From positions 1 to 64,000 of the forward strand of contig NZ_JACSQN010000011.1 of the NCBI RefSeq assembly GCF_014836615.1: a stretch of DNA of 64,000 nt, read 5' to 3'. The position numbers were made by a program, and so were the translations under genes. This document shows, piece after piece, positions 53,571 to 61,586 of this stretch; the stretch's first letter is position 1, and the number at the start of each line of letters is the position of its first letter. Source of the DNA: Sporosarcina quadrami. GTDB lineage: Bacteria > Bacillota > Bacilli > Bacillales_A > Planococcaceae. Under the pieces are notes generated by a model. That model had not been told where the DNA came from. It saw only the letters and a list, made by a program, of their open reading frames with translations, and searched no databases.

Positions 53571-54719
53571 TTATATCCGTTCAATAATCGTAGCGTTCGC
53601 CATGCCCATCCCTTCACAAATCGCAAGCAGACCGTAACGTCCTCCCGTTCTTCTCAATTCGTTCATCAATGAAACGAGCAATTTCGTTCCAGTCGCACCG
53701 AGAGGGTGTCCCAGTGCAATCGCACCGCCATTCGGATTCAGTTTTTCAGGGTCCGCCCCAGTTTCTTTCAGCCATGCGAGCGGCACAGGCGCAAATGCTT
53801 CGTTCACTTCATAGATGTCCATATCGTCTATCGTCAAGCCTGCTTTCATTAGCACTTTCCGTGTCGCTTCAATTGGACCGGTCAGCATAAGTGTCGGATC
53901 GGAGCCGACGACTGAACGCGCGACGATTCGCGCATACGGACGGACACCAAGTTCTTCTGCACGCTCTTTAGACATCAGCAAAACGGCCGATGCACCGTCA
54001 CTCATTTGACTGGCGTTGCCTGCGGTAATGACGCCATTTTCGTCGAACACCGTTCGGAGTCCGGCAAGCACTTCTGGTGTTGAATCCGGACGCGGACCTT
54101 CATCCGTTGTAATGGTTTCAACCGTCCCATCGACGCGATTAACAGCAACCGGCACGATTTCGTCCTGGAATTTGCCTTGTTCGATGGCCTTGATCGCTTT
54201 CTGATGACTTTCGTAAGCGAACTTATCGAGGTCTTCACGTGATAATCCCCATTTCGCTGCAATTCGTTCTGCTGACAGACCTTGGTTAATGATTTCATGT
54301 TTCTCCGTCAGTTTCGGGCTCGGTTTCGCGTCGCCCATATTGGAAAACATCGGAGCGCGCGTCATGCTTTCGACGCCACCCGCGATGACGATGTCCATAT
54401 CACCTGATGCGATGGCTTGAGATGCAAAGTGCACCGCCTGCTGACTCGATCCGCATTGACGGTCGATGGTGACACCTGGTACATGGATTGGGAAGCCGGC
54501 AATTAAGGCAGCTGTGCGTGCAATATTGCCTCCCTGTTCATCGGATTGTGTGACACATCCTAAAATGACATCTTCGACTTCAGCTTTGTCGATACCAGCA
54601 CGGTTTACAAGTTCTTCAAGGACGATTGCGGCAAGTTCGTCAGGTCTGTAGTCTGAAAATCCTCCTTTACGTCTGCCAACTGCAGTTCTTACCCCTTCTA
54701 CGATGACAACTTCTCTCAT
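53571..54719 (-). CDS. Acetyl-CoA acyltransferase (thiolase)
   Basis: About 382 residues, cleaving 3-ketoacyl-CoA to acetyl-CoA and a shortened acyl-CoA. Nucleophilic Cys in DRQCGSSQQAVHF (about 87), NEAFAPVPL, and the C-terminal NPNGGAIALGHPLGATG (about 332-348) and CEGMGMANATIIERI (about 368) with the second active Cys. The start is the ATG after AGGGTGTGCTT. First gene of the beta-oxidation operon; regulatory sites upstream. Confidence 0.93.
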   Translation of the reverse strand: MREVVIVEGVRTAVGRRKGGFSDYRPDELAAIVLEELVNRAGIDKAEVEDVILGCVTQSDEQGGNIARTAALIAGFPIHVPGVTIDRQCGSSQQAVHFASQAIASGDMDIVIAGGVESMTRAPMFSNMGDAKPSPKLTEKHEIINQGLSAERIAAKWGLSREDLDKFAYESHQKAIKAIEQGKFQDEIVPVAVNRVDGTVETITTDEGPRPDSTPEVLAGLRTVFDENGVITAGNASQMSDGASAVLLMSKERAEELGVRPYARIVARSVVGSDPTLMLTGPIEATRKVLMKAGLTIDDMDIYEVNEAFAPVPLAWLKETGADPEKLNPNGGAIALGHPLGATGTKLLVSLMNELRRTGGRYGLLAICEGMGMANATIIERI

Positions 54720-54745
54720 AAGCACACCCTATTCTCTGAATTGAT

Positions 54746-54786
54746 TGAACGTTCATATAGTTATAGCTTACATGAAAGCGCTACCT
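54746..54786 (-). promoter_or_regulatory. Possible control sites of the beta-oxidation operon
   Basis: TGAACGTTCA at 54746-54755 is a perfect 10-bp palindrome 27 bp before the thiolase start; it contains half-sites like those of TetR-type fatty-acid repressors. TGAAAGCGCTACCT at 54773-54786 matches the catabolite response element consensus TGWAANCGNTNWCA at 12 of 14 positions, suggesting repression by CcpA in the presence of sugar. Both are predictions from motif only. Confidence 0.45.
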
Positions 54787-54862
54787 ATTTCCATATGCAT
54801 TTGAAGAGAATTTAGATGGAAATCGGTCGTAGGTCGTAGATGCATATCCGCTTTGCGCCTGT

Positions 54863-54890
54863 TTGGACAAACGAGAACCCATTATATGAT
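54863..54890 (+). promoter_or_regulatory. Possible lia operon promoter
   Basis: TTGGAC (54863-54868), a 16-bp spacer and TATGAT (54885-54890), 28 bp before the LiaI-like start. The weak -35 would suit an activator-dependent promoter; I do not see a clear LiaR box. Confidence 0.4.
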
Positions 54891-54918
54891 TAGGGTACAA
54901 CGAAAGGAGGAACAACAA

Positions 54919-55269
54919 ATGAAGAAATTTGGTCTTGCGACACTCGGAATTGTGGCAGCTATCGTTGTTCTATCGAATGTAGGTTCAATTATAGCGCTCG
55001 CTATTTCGGCTTTAATCGCTTTTGCAGGATTCCATTACTATAGGAAGACGGATTCTATTTTGCTGAAGCTTTTCTGGGGATCCGTGTTACTCATCGGTTT
55101 ATTAACATCCGTTGCGAACATTCCCGCTTTCATCGGCATCCTTGCGCTGCTTGGTGTCTATTATGTATGGCGCGAGTGGAACGGCGGAAAAAACAAAGAT
55201 ATTACGACAAACCATTCTGGCGACCCGTTCGTCAATTTCGAACGCCAGTGGGATGAAATGACAAAATAA
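54919..55269 (+). CDS. liaI: LiaI-like membrane protein
   Basis: About 116 residues: four hydrophobic stretches (about 5-20, 24-40, 50-65, 70-85) and a charged C terminus (NGGKNKDITTNHSGDPFVNFERQWDEM). In Bacillus LiaI is a small membrane protein that anchors LiaH at the membrane under cell-wall stress. The match is by position and form, not by clear sequence motif. GGAGG precedes the chosen ATG; a longer frame upstream is not supported. First gene of the lia operon, 13 bp before liaH. Confidence 0.75.
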   Translation: MKKFGLATLGIVAAIVVLSNVGSIIALAISALIAFAGFHYYRKTDSILLKLFWGSVLLIGLLTSVANIPAFIGILALLGVYYVWREWNGGKNKDITTNHSGDPFVNFERQWDEMTK

Positions 55270-55282
55270 GGAGGACAATCAA

Positions 55283-55921
55283 ATGAATTCATTGTGGAAC
55301 AGACTTAAATATACGGTGCAAGCAGATTTGCACGCGGTACTCGACAAACAGGAAAAGAAAAACCCGATTGCCTTGTTGAATCAATACATTACAGAAGCAG
55401 AAAAACAGACGACTTCTGTCGGTAAACTTCTGGAACGACAAAGTCAATTGAAAGCCGCACTTGAAAAAGAGTATGCGGAAGCCGCGTCAATGGCCGATAA
55501 ACGGCGTAACCAATTGGCATTGGCAGAATCGACAGGCGAAGAGGATCTCGTCACTTTCGCGCAAACGGAAGTCCATGCCTATGAAACACGTGCAACGGAT
55601 TTGGCGAAAAGTATCACTGAATCCGCACAGGAACTGATGTCTTTGGAACGGAAATTCGAGGAAATGAAACATAAAGTGAAAGATATGAAAGTGCGTCAGC
55701 TTCAATTGATGGGCAAAGAGAATGTCACCCGCGCCAATCGCCGGATGGATTCATTCATCTCACCGGATCATGCGGACAAACAGGTTTCATCTGTCTCTGA
55801 GATGAAGAACTATATTGAAAACCTGGATAAGAAAATCTCAAACGAGTATGAAACGTCTTCCATGGAACGCAGATTGGAATCATTGGAGAAAAGTGCCGCA
55901 CAGCAAACGGAAATTGTGTAA
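55283..55921 (+). CDS. liaH: LiaH, PspA/IM30 family phage-shock protein
   Basis: 212 residues, nearly all coiled coil, with the PspA/IM30 pattern (NSLWNRLKYTVQADLHAVLDKQEKKNPIALLNQYI-like N terminus, then LKAALEKEYAEAASMADKRR and MERRLESLE). LiaH forms large ring-like assemblies and protects the membrane during envelope stress. GGAGG lies eight bases before the ATG. Followed by a perfect hairpin that probably limits readthrough into the regulatory genes. Confidence 0.92.
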   Translation: MNSLWNRLKYTVQADLHAVLDKQEKKNPIALLNQYITEAEKQTTSVGKLLERQSQLKAALEKEYAEAASMADKRRNQLALAESTGEEDLVTFAQTEVHAYETRATDLAKSITESAQELMSLERKFEEMKHKVKDMKVRQLQLMGKENVTRANRRMDSFISPDHADKQVSSVSEMKNYIENLDKKISNEYETSSMERRLESLEKSAAQQTEIV

Positions 55922-55954
55922 GATAGGAAGTAAGGGATAGGATTATTCCGTTCA

Positions 55955-55985
55955 GAAATGGGAAGGTAAAAAACCTTCCCATTTC
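55955..55985 (+). terminator. Hairpin between liaH and liaF
   Basis: GAAATGGGAAGG and CCTTCCCATTTC form a perfect 12-bp stem around a 7-base loop. The downstream sequence is not T-rich, so partial termination or RNA processing is more likely than full termination. A similar break after liaH in Bacillus sets high liaIH and low liaFSR expression. Confidence 0.65.
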
Positions 55986-56013
55986 AATCTGGCGTCAAGA
56001 AGGAGGCTTCATC

Positions 56014-56715
56014 GTGCAAAAATTAGATACGAACAAGATGACGTTCTGGATTATCGCTTTTTTACTGCTGATTTTCATAGAGGCGGCTTTTTTGTCAAAC
56101 GGAAATATCATCTTCCTTCTTCTTGGTGCCGGATTTACGTATTGGGGATTTAAAAAGCGCTATAAATGGCTGACGTTTTTAGGTCTGTTCTTTTTCGTCA
56201 TGGCGTTGCTCAAATTGTGGAGTTTGAGGATGCTTGTGCTCGCTGCATTCACTTATTTGCTCATGAACTTATGGAAAGGCGTTCCTGCGGATCAGATCAT
56301 GCGGCCGTTGAAAGCATTTAACAAAGAAACACCGAATGGCATTTGGAAAAACAAACTGTTTTCTGTACAATCTTCCCCTTTCTCATCATATGAATGGGAG
56401 GATATGCATATACAAGGCGTGTTCGGCGATATCCATGTCGATGTGACAGATACCGTTCTGCCGAAACGTACTTCATTCATCTCGATCCGGCAAGGTTTTG
56501 GTCGGGTGAAGATTGACTTGCCTTACGAAATTCCCGTGCGCATCCATTACAGTACGTTGTTTGGAGAAGCTCGCATTCTGGACATTCATCCGAAACGAAT
56601 GGTGAATGAAACCCTTCATTATAAAGACGGGTATGACAATCCGATTGGAGACCGCGCAGAGCTCATCATCTCGATTGCCACATGGATCGGAGACATCGAG
56701 GTGAACCGCAAATGA
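56014..56715 (+). CDS. liaF: LiaF, inhibitor of LiaRS
   Basis: 233 residues. The N-terminal half has about four membrane helices (residues 10-90); the C-terminal half is the beta-rich DUF2154-type domain (VQSSPFSSYEWEDMHIQGVFGDIHVDVTDTVLP, ISIRQGFGRVKIDLPYEIPVRIH). LiaF keeps the LiaS/LiaR pair switched off in the absence of cell-wall stress. GTG start, seven bases after GGAGG. The Bacillus operon carries liaG between liaH and liaF; here it is absent. Confidence 0.92.
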   Translation: MQKLDTNKMTFWIIAFLLLIFIEAAFLSNGNIIFLLLGAGFTYWGFKKRYKWLTFLGLFFFVMALLKLWSLRMLVLAAFTYLLMNLWKGVPADQIMRPLKAFNKETPNGIWKNKLFSVQSSPFSSYEWEDMHIQGVFGDIHVDVTDTVLPKRTSFISIRQGFGRVKIDLPYEIPVRIHYSTLFGEARILDIHPKRMVNETLHYKDGYDNPIGDRAELIISIATWIGDIEVNRK

Positions 56716-57755
56716 AGAATTTGTTCGGACGCAGCTTCTTTTTATCCTTCCTTTTTATGGCGATTGCGGCAGGTTTCTTCTATCTGCTTGTCGATATGCC
56801 GATTGAAGAAAGCTGGATTCTGTTCTACGACCTTCAGTATGCAAGCGTCCCTTTAGGAGCTTGGATTATTGTCACGAGTATTACGATCGGAGCAAGCATC
56901 GCTTTGTGGATGGGCAGTATTAGCCGTGCAAAGGATAAGGCGATGGAGCGGAAATTGACAGGTTTGATTCAAAATGAAGATATACTGGAGCATAAACGTT
57001 TTTCACCGAAGATTGACCGCACGCTCGTTGATGTGTCAACGATTTTAGCAACACAACGGAAGAGCTTGCAACGAATTACGGATGAACGGGCGGAGGCGCA
57101 AGATAAGCTCATTCAAGAACGCATCGTCCAGGAACGTCAGCGGTTGGCGCGCGAATTGCATGACTCCGTATCCCAACAATTATTCGCAGCTTCGATGATG
57201 TTGTCCGCCTTGACGGAAAGCAGTCACGAAGATGCTGTGCGGAAACCACTTACGCAAGTTGAACGAGTTGTTCAGCAGGCGCAACTCGAAATGCGTGCGT
57301 TGCTGCTACATTTACGACCTGCAGCACTGAACAATAAATCATTAGCACAAGGACTTGAAGAGCTGCTCGTTGAATTAAAAGAGAAAGTGACGTTCGATAT
57401 CCATTTCCGGTTGGAAGAAGTGTCTTTATCAAAAGGGGCAGAAGATCATTTATTCCGCATCGCGCAGGAAACGCTATCAAATACATTGCGTCATGCCCAG
57501 GCGACGGAAGTGGATGTGCTATTCGTCGAACGGGATGGACTCGCTATTTTCCGTGTGCAGGATAATGGCGTTGGTTTTGAAGAAGGTGACGGTAAAGGTG
57601 GATCGTACGGCTTACAGAACGTCAATGAACGGGCAATCGAAATTGGTGGAACATGTAAAATCGTCTCGGTTCCTTCACAAGGAACGATTGTGGAAGTGAA
57701 ATTGCCGGCGAAAAAGGAGGAGGTTGCACATGATTCGGATTCTATTAGTGGATGA
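56712..57755 (+). CDS. liaS: LiaS-like sensor histidine kinase
   Basis: About 347 residues: two membrane helices (about 8-26 and 44-66), a short extracellular loop, then a HisKA_3 domain with RQRLARELHDSVSQQLFAASMM (His about 157) and HATPase with TLRHAQATEV, DNGVGFEEGDGKGGSYGLQNV. The start is the ATG at 56712 overlapping the liaF stop (ATGA); an upstream frame start is spurious. It phosphorylates LiaR and responds to lipid II cycle inhibitors in related bacteria. Confidence 0.92.
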   Translation: MKNLFGRSFFLSFLFMAIAAGFFYLLVDMPIEESWILFYDLQYASVPLGAWIIVTSITIGASIALWMGSISRAKDKAMERKLTGLIQNEDILEHKRFSPKIDRTLVDVSTILATQRKSLQRITDERAEAQDKLIQERIVQERQRLARELHDSVSQQLFAASMMLSALTESSHEDAVRKPLTQVERVVQQAQLEMRALLLHLRPAALNNKSLAQGLEELLVELKEKVTFDIHFRLEEVSLSKGAEDHLFRIAQETLSNTLRHAQATEVDVLFVERDGLAIFRVQDNGVGFEEGDGKGGSYGLQNVNERAIEIGGTCKIVSVPSQGTIVEVKLPAKKEEVAHDSDSISG

Positions 57756-58362
57756 TCACGAAATGGTGCGGCTTGGGGTTTCAACGTATTTGCAGACGCA
57801 AGCCGACATGGAAGTCGTCGGCGAAGCGGTGAATGGTCAAGAAGCGGTCGTCAAAGCGCTTGAACTGCGACCAGATATCATCCTGATGGATATGGTCATG
57901 CCGGTTATGAACGGCGCAGAAGCAACAGCGAATATTATCAAACAATGGCCGGAAGCGAAAATTGTCATCGTAACAAGTTTCCTCGATGACGATAAAGTGT
58001 ATCCTGCGCTCGAAGCAGGTGCCGTCAGTTATATTTTGAAGACGTCGAATGCGAAACGGATTGCGGATGCCATTCGAGACACGCTGAAAGGTCAGACGGT
58101 TCTTGAGCCTGAAGTGACGACGAAGATGATGCAGAAGATGCGGACTGGTAATGATCATCGGCTTCATGATGATTTAACGGAACGCGAACGGGAGATTCTT
58201 CTGTTGCTGGCGAAAGGCAAAACGAATCAGGAAATTGCCGATGAGTTGTTCATTGCGCTCAAAACGGTTAAGACACATGTGAGTAATTTGCTGTCCAAAC
58301 TCGAAGTACAAGATCGGACGCAAGCCGTGATTTATGCGTTTAAGAATAATCTTGTCGAATAA
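57730..58362 (+). CDS. liaR: LiaR-like NarL-family response regulator
   Basis: 210 residues: a receiver domain (DDHEMV, phospho-acceptor Asp in IILMDMVMP, Lys in YILKTS) and a LuxR-type HTH (LTEREREILLLLAKGKTNQEIAD, KTVKTHVSNLLSKL). It would activate the liaIH promoter upstream. The ATG chosen is nine bases after GGAGG and overlaps liaS by 26 nt; a TTG two codons upstream is too close to that site. Last gene of the lia operon, followed by a strong terminator. Confidence 0.93.
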   Translation: MIRILLVDDHEMVRLGVSTYLQTQADMEVVGEAVNGQEAVVKALELRPDIILMDMVMPVMNGAEATANIIKQWPEAKIVIVTSFLDDDKVYPALEAGAVSYILKTSNAKRIADAIRDTLKGQTVLEPEVTTKMMQKMRTGNDHRLHDDLTEREREILLLLAKGKTNQEIADELFIALKTVKTHVSNLLSKLEVQDRTQAVIYAFKNNLVE

Positions 58363-58374
58363 TGGACAGAGAAA

Positions 58375-58413
58375 AACTGCCATGCTATCGTGTTTGCTGA
58401 TAGCATGGCAGTT
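58375..58413. terminator. Strong terminator after the lia operon
   Basis: AACTGCCATGCTATC and GATAGCATGGCAGTT form a perfect 15-bp stem with a 9-base loop, followed by GTTTTC; it also faces the convergent gene ending at 58430. Confidence 0.9.
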
Positions 58414-58429
58414 GTTTTCATTCACATGA

Positions 58430-60295
58430 TTATGGTCTGAATGGACCGTTATCTGGATTTTCTCCACGATTCGGATCGTACGGATATTCTTCACCAGGAT
58501 CCGGTGTGTTGAAACCATCGTCCGTTTTGTTTTGACCGAACGTAGATGGATTATTCAAGTCAGTCGGTCGGTAACCTTGAGTATGGAAACCATCCGTCGT
58601 ATCAGAATCTGCCGGATCAGATAAAGGCAATTCGTCAGAAGGAAGATGACCAGTACGCGGCTCATAATCAGCCTGCGTCGGATACGGTGCCGCTGGGTTC
58701 ACTTTATTTTGACGAGCCGTTTGATGCATGGCTTGTTGTGCATTTTGCGCGGATTGTTTAGCGTCTTGTTTCATATCTTGCTTTTCCTGCTCCCACTTCT
58801 CTTTAGAAACATCTGCTTCCTGCAAGCTGCCTTCCATTTTCGACAAGTAGCGTGAAGCGTGTTCACGACCACCTAAACCGAATGCTAGACCGACTGCAAG
58901 TGCAACTGCGCCAAGCGTGAGAATGAATGCCGCGTTAATGATTGCAGGTGCAATGCCAAGTTGGCTTAGTGCCATGAAAAATGCGAATGCAAGAATCGCG
59001 TATTTCGCAACATAGCGCAATACATGTGGCTGTCCTGATTTCGTTGTCATAATGCTGCCGACAAATTTCTCCGCGAGATTTGCAAGCCAGAAGCCGACTG
59101 CCAAGATGACAACGGCCGCAATGACCATTGGCAAGTATGCGAAGATGCCAGTTGCCAAAGTCACCATGAAGTTCAAGTCGAGAATTTGAAGCGCCTCAAC
59201 GACGAACAACAGAATAACGACAATCTGTACGATCGTTCCTATAATCTGCGAGAATGACGGCATTGAAGCTGATGTGCTTGAACGCATGCCCATCTTCCCG
59301 GAAATCGAATTGATGCCTAAGTTGTCAAGAAGGGAAACGACAACGCCTTTAACCCATTTCGCCAAGTAAATACCGACGAGTACAAGCACAATCGCTACTG
59401 CAATTTTCGGCAGCATTGTCATAATATCGTTCAGCATGGCGATTGCCGGTTGAGATATACCTTCAAGATCCAGTACTTCAAGTGCAGAAATTGTTACCGG
59501 CAACATGATCAGAATGAAGACAATCGTTCCGATGATTCCTGAAATACTAGTAGTCGTACCTGGAGACGTGACTTTCAGTTTCGTTGCGAAACGATCGACT
59601 CCGACTGTTTCAAGTAATTTCGTCACAATGCTTCGGATGATTTTCGCAACAATCCAACCGATTGCGAAGATCAATGCTGCTCCGACAAGTTTCGGAATGA
59701 AGTTCATGAAGCTTGCAAGCATTCCTTCAAATGGTCCACTAATTCCGCTTAAACCGAGCGCGTGTAAAATAGCGGGTACGAACAATAGCAAAATAATGTA
59801 GAACGCAATGTTTGCTGCTGTTTCCACCCATTTGGATTTGTCGATTTCGTCAGGTGATGCACCGACTTTAGCGACATACTTATTGAGGTTCAATTTGCGG
59901 CCAAGCGCCAAAATAACTTTTTTGACGACCATTGCCAGAATCCAAGCTAATAGAAGGATCAGGCCGGCTTTCACGATGCTAAGAATGGCTCCTCCAATAC
60001 CTGAATACATCGTCATGAACGGTGTTGCGATCATCGATGCGTTCATAATGTTGAAGAATAACAGGAATGCCAGCAATAAAATACCAAAGAAGAAAACTTT
60101 ACTAATGATTTTTTCGACATTCCACTTATCTTCTTTCACATCGAGCCGTTCATTGACCCTCGATTTCTTCAAACGTTTATAAACGGCATTTTCGACCGCT
60201 TTGGCGATGAAAAAGCCTACAAGCAGCACAAGTAGTCCGAGGATCAATTCTGGCAGCCAACTTAATAGGTTGGCAAAGTATAAGTCTCTAAACAT
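58430..60295 (-). CDS. MscS-related 'conserved TM helix' membrane protein
   Basis: About 621 residues. Residues 1-490 hold repeated copies of the 'conserved TM helix' unit (ILGLLVLLVGFFIAKAVENAV, LVGAALIFAIGWIVAKIIR, IAVAIVLVLVGIYLAKWVKG, MVIAAVVILAVGFWLANLAEK), typical of mechanosensitive-channel-like proteins in Bacillales. The last 130 residues are disordered and hydrophilic, rich in Asp, Pro and Gln, with DELPLSDPADSDTTDGF and PSTFGQNK. GGAGG lies seven bases before the ATG. Role in osmotic or envelope stress is inferred. Confidence 0.83.
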   Translation of the reverse strand: MFRDLYFANLLSWLPELILGLLVLLVGFFIAKAVENAVYKRLKKSRVNERLDVKEDKWNVEKIISKVFFFGILLLAFLLFFNIMNASMIATPFMTMYSGIGGAILSIVKAGLILLLAWILAMVVKKVILALGRKLNLNKYVAKVGASPDEIDKSKWVETAANIAFYIILLLFVPAILHALGLSGISGPFEGMLASFMNFIPKLVGAALIFAIGWIVAKIIRSIVTKLLETVGVDRFATKLKVTSPGTTTSISGIIGTIVFILIMLPVTISALEVLDLEGISQPAIAMLNDIMTMLPKIAVAIVLVLVGIYLAKWVKGVVVSLLDNLGINSISGKMGMRSSTSASMPSFSQIIGTIVQIVVILLFVVEALQILDLNFMVTLATGIFAYLPMVIAAVVILAVGFWLANLAEKFVGSIMTTKSGQPHVLRYVAKYAILAFAFFMALSQLGIAPAIINAAFILTLGAVALAVGLAFGLGGREHASRYLSKMEGSLQEADVSKEKWEQEKQDMKQDAKQSAQNAQQAMHQTARQNKVNPAAPYPTQADYEPRTGHLPSDELPLSDPADSDTTDGFHTQGYRPTDLNNPSTFGQNKTDDGFNTPDPGEEYPYDPNRGENPDNGPFRP

Positions 60296-60427
60296 TAAGC
60301 GTCCTCCATTCATTTAAGTAATCTATTTAGCACTATTCCTGTAAACGAGAGAGGCTAAACCTATTATTCTTGTAAAATTGGAAAACGTGCCTATTTCTTA
60401 GCTATTCACCTCTTTTCCCCACACAAA

Positions 60428-60453
60428 AAGCAGCCCATCGATTCCGGCTGCTT
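60428..60453 (-). terminator. Terminator of the small acidic protein gene
   Basis: AAGCAGCC and GGCTGCTT form an 8-bp stem overlapping the stop codon; on the minus strand TTTTTGTG follows. Confidence 0.75.
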
Positions 60454-60793
60454 ACACTTGTTTCGATTGTTTTTTATCTTGGTTTTCATTCCATTGTTCA
60501 TGAGCCTGATCATTGAATGTACGGTTATATTCTTCCTGATCACCGAACGGGAAACGTTCACCTGGTTTGAGGGTATGATAGTTTGGATTCATCGGCGATT
60601 TGTTTTGACCATATATAGATGGTTCATGTTTGCCGGTTTTATCCTCTGCGTTTTCTCTGAAATCATTTGTCCAATTGGAGTCGGATGGATCGGCCAGCGG
60701 TAATTCGTGTGTAGGTTCCATTCCTTTGCCCGGGTGCAATACTTTCGGTTCAAGGTCTTTTTTATTTGGATATTTTCCATCTTTTATTGTCAT
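60452..60793 (-). CDS. Small hydrophilic protein related to the MscS-like tail
   Basis: 113 residues, no membrane segment or signal peptide, rich in Asp, Glu, Asn, Lys and Pro. Its middle (HELPLADPSDSNWTNDF, PSIYGQNK, PGERFPFG) mirrors the C-terminal tail of the neighbouring MscS-related protein (DELPLSDPADSDTTDGF, PSTFGQNK, PGEEYPY), with the same order and spacing. GGTGG lies eight bases before the chosen ATG. It may be a free copy of the tail. No known family recognised. Confidence 0.7.
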   Translation of the reverse strand: MTIKDGKYPNKKDLEPKVLHPGKGMEPTHELPLADPSDSNWTNDFRENAEDKTGKHEPSIYGQNKSPMNPNYHTLKPGERFPFGDQEEYNRTFNDQAHEQWNENQDKKQSKQV

Positions 60794-60935
60794 CGTGGAT
60801 TCCACCCTTTCTACAAATAACTAGCCATAAGTAGTTATCTATTCCCTCTTTTAAACGCGCTAAACCTATTTGCAGCAATTAATTTGAGAAACTAAATTAT
60901 CTGTAATTTCGTCCTGTTTTATAGGAGGTGGCAGT

Positions 60936-61586
60936 ATGCGGAAAGTGTTTGGTGCGGTGTTCCCGATTGTCAGTATTTTTCTATTGTTATGGGTTGAACA
61001 AGGAATGCACGTTTCATACATATGGAAGACCGGCGCGAAAGCGGTACTGTTCCTCGTCATCCCTTTTCTGCTATTCCGTGCGACACGCTTTGCCTTTCTG
61101 CGTTTTCGGGAAACCGATCGCCGCAGTATCCTTATTGCGACGGGAATTGGTTTCTCCATTATGGTTGCGATAATCGGGACGTTCCTTTTACTGAAATCGA
61201 GCATCGATTTGGATGCACTCATCGCGGATCTCACGTTGTCCGGCATCACCCGTTCAGTCTTCCCATTCATTGCTTTGTATATCCTCTTTGGCAATTCAAT
61301 GATGGAAGAGTTCTTCTTTCGCGGCATCTTGCCTGATCTTTTCGGTGGAACGCGGCTGCGCTTCCTACTGCCGCCACTCTTTTTCGCGATTTATCACATA
61401 GCGATCTTTTTGCCTTGGTTTAGCCCGCCTATTCTCGCCCTTGCTGTAGCCGGACTCTGGGCAGGCGGACTGATCTTTCAATGGGCGAACGAAAAAAGCA
61501 GGACGATTTTGCCATCCTGGATTATCCATCTTTTCGCCGATTTCGGGATTTTGATCATCGGGGTTTACGTCCTTTATTTTTATTGA
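60936..61586 (+). CDS. CPBP family intramembrane metalloprotease
   Basis: 216 residues, about six to seven membrane segments. The CAAX-protease/bacteriocin-processing (CPBP) motifs are present: MMEEFFFRGIL (Glu-Glu...Arg, about 121-131), FFAIYHIAIF (His, about 151) and PSWIIHLFADF (His about 197). Family members process peptides or confer bacteriocin immunity; the substrate here is unknown. AGGAGG lies seven bases before the ATG. The 3' end overlaps the minus-strand potassium channel gene by about 30 bp. Confidence 0.88.
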   Translation: MRKVFGAVFPIVSIFLLLWVEQGMHVSYIWKTGAKAVLFLVIPFLLFRATRFAFLRFRETDRRSILIATGIGFSIMVAIIGTFLLLKSSIDLDALIADLTLSGITRSVFPFIALYILFGNSMMEEFFFRGILPDLFGGTRLRFLLPPLFFAIYHIAIFLPWFSPPILALAVAGLWAGGLIFQWANEKSRTILPSWIIHLFADFGILIIGVYVLYFY

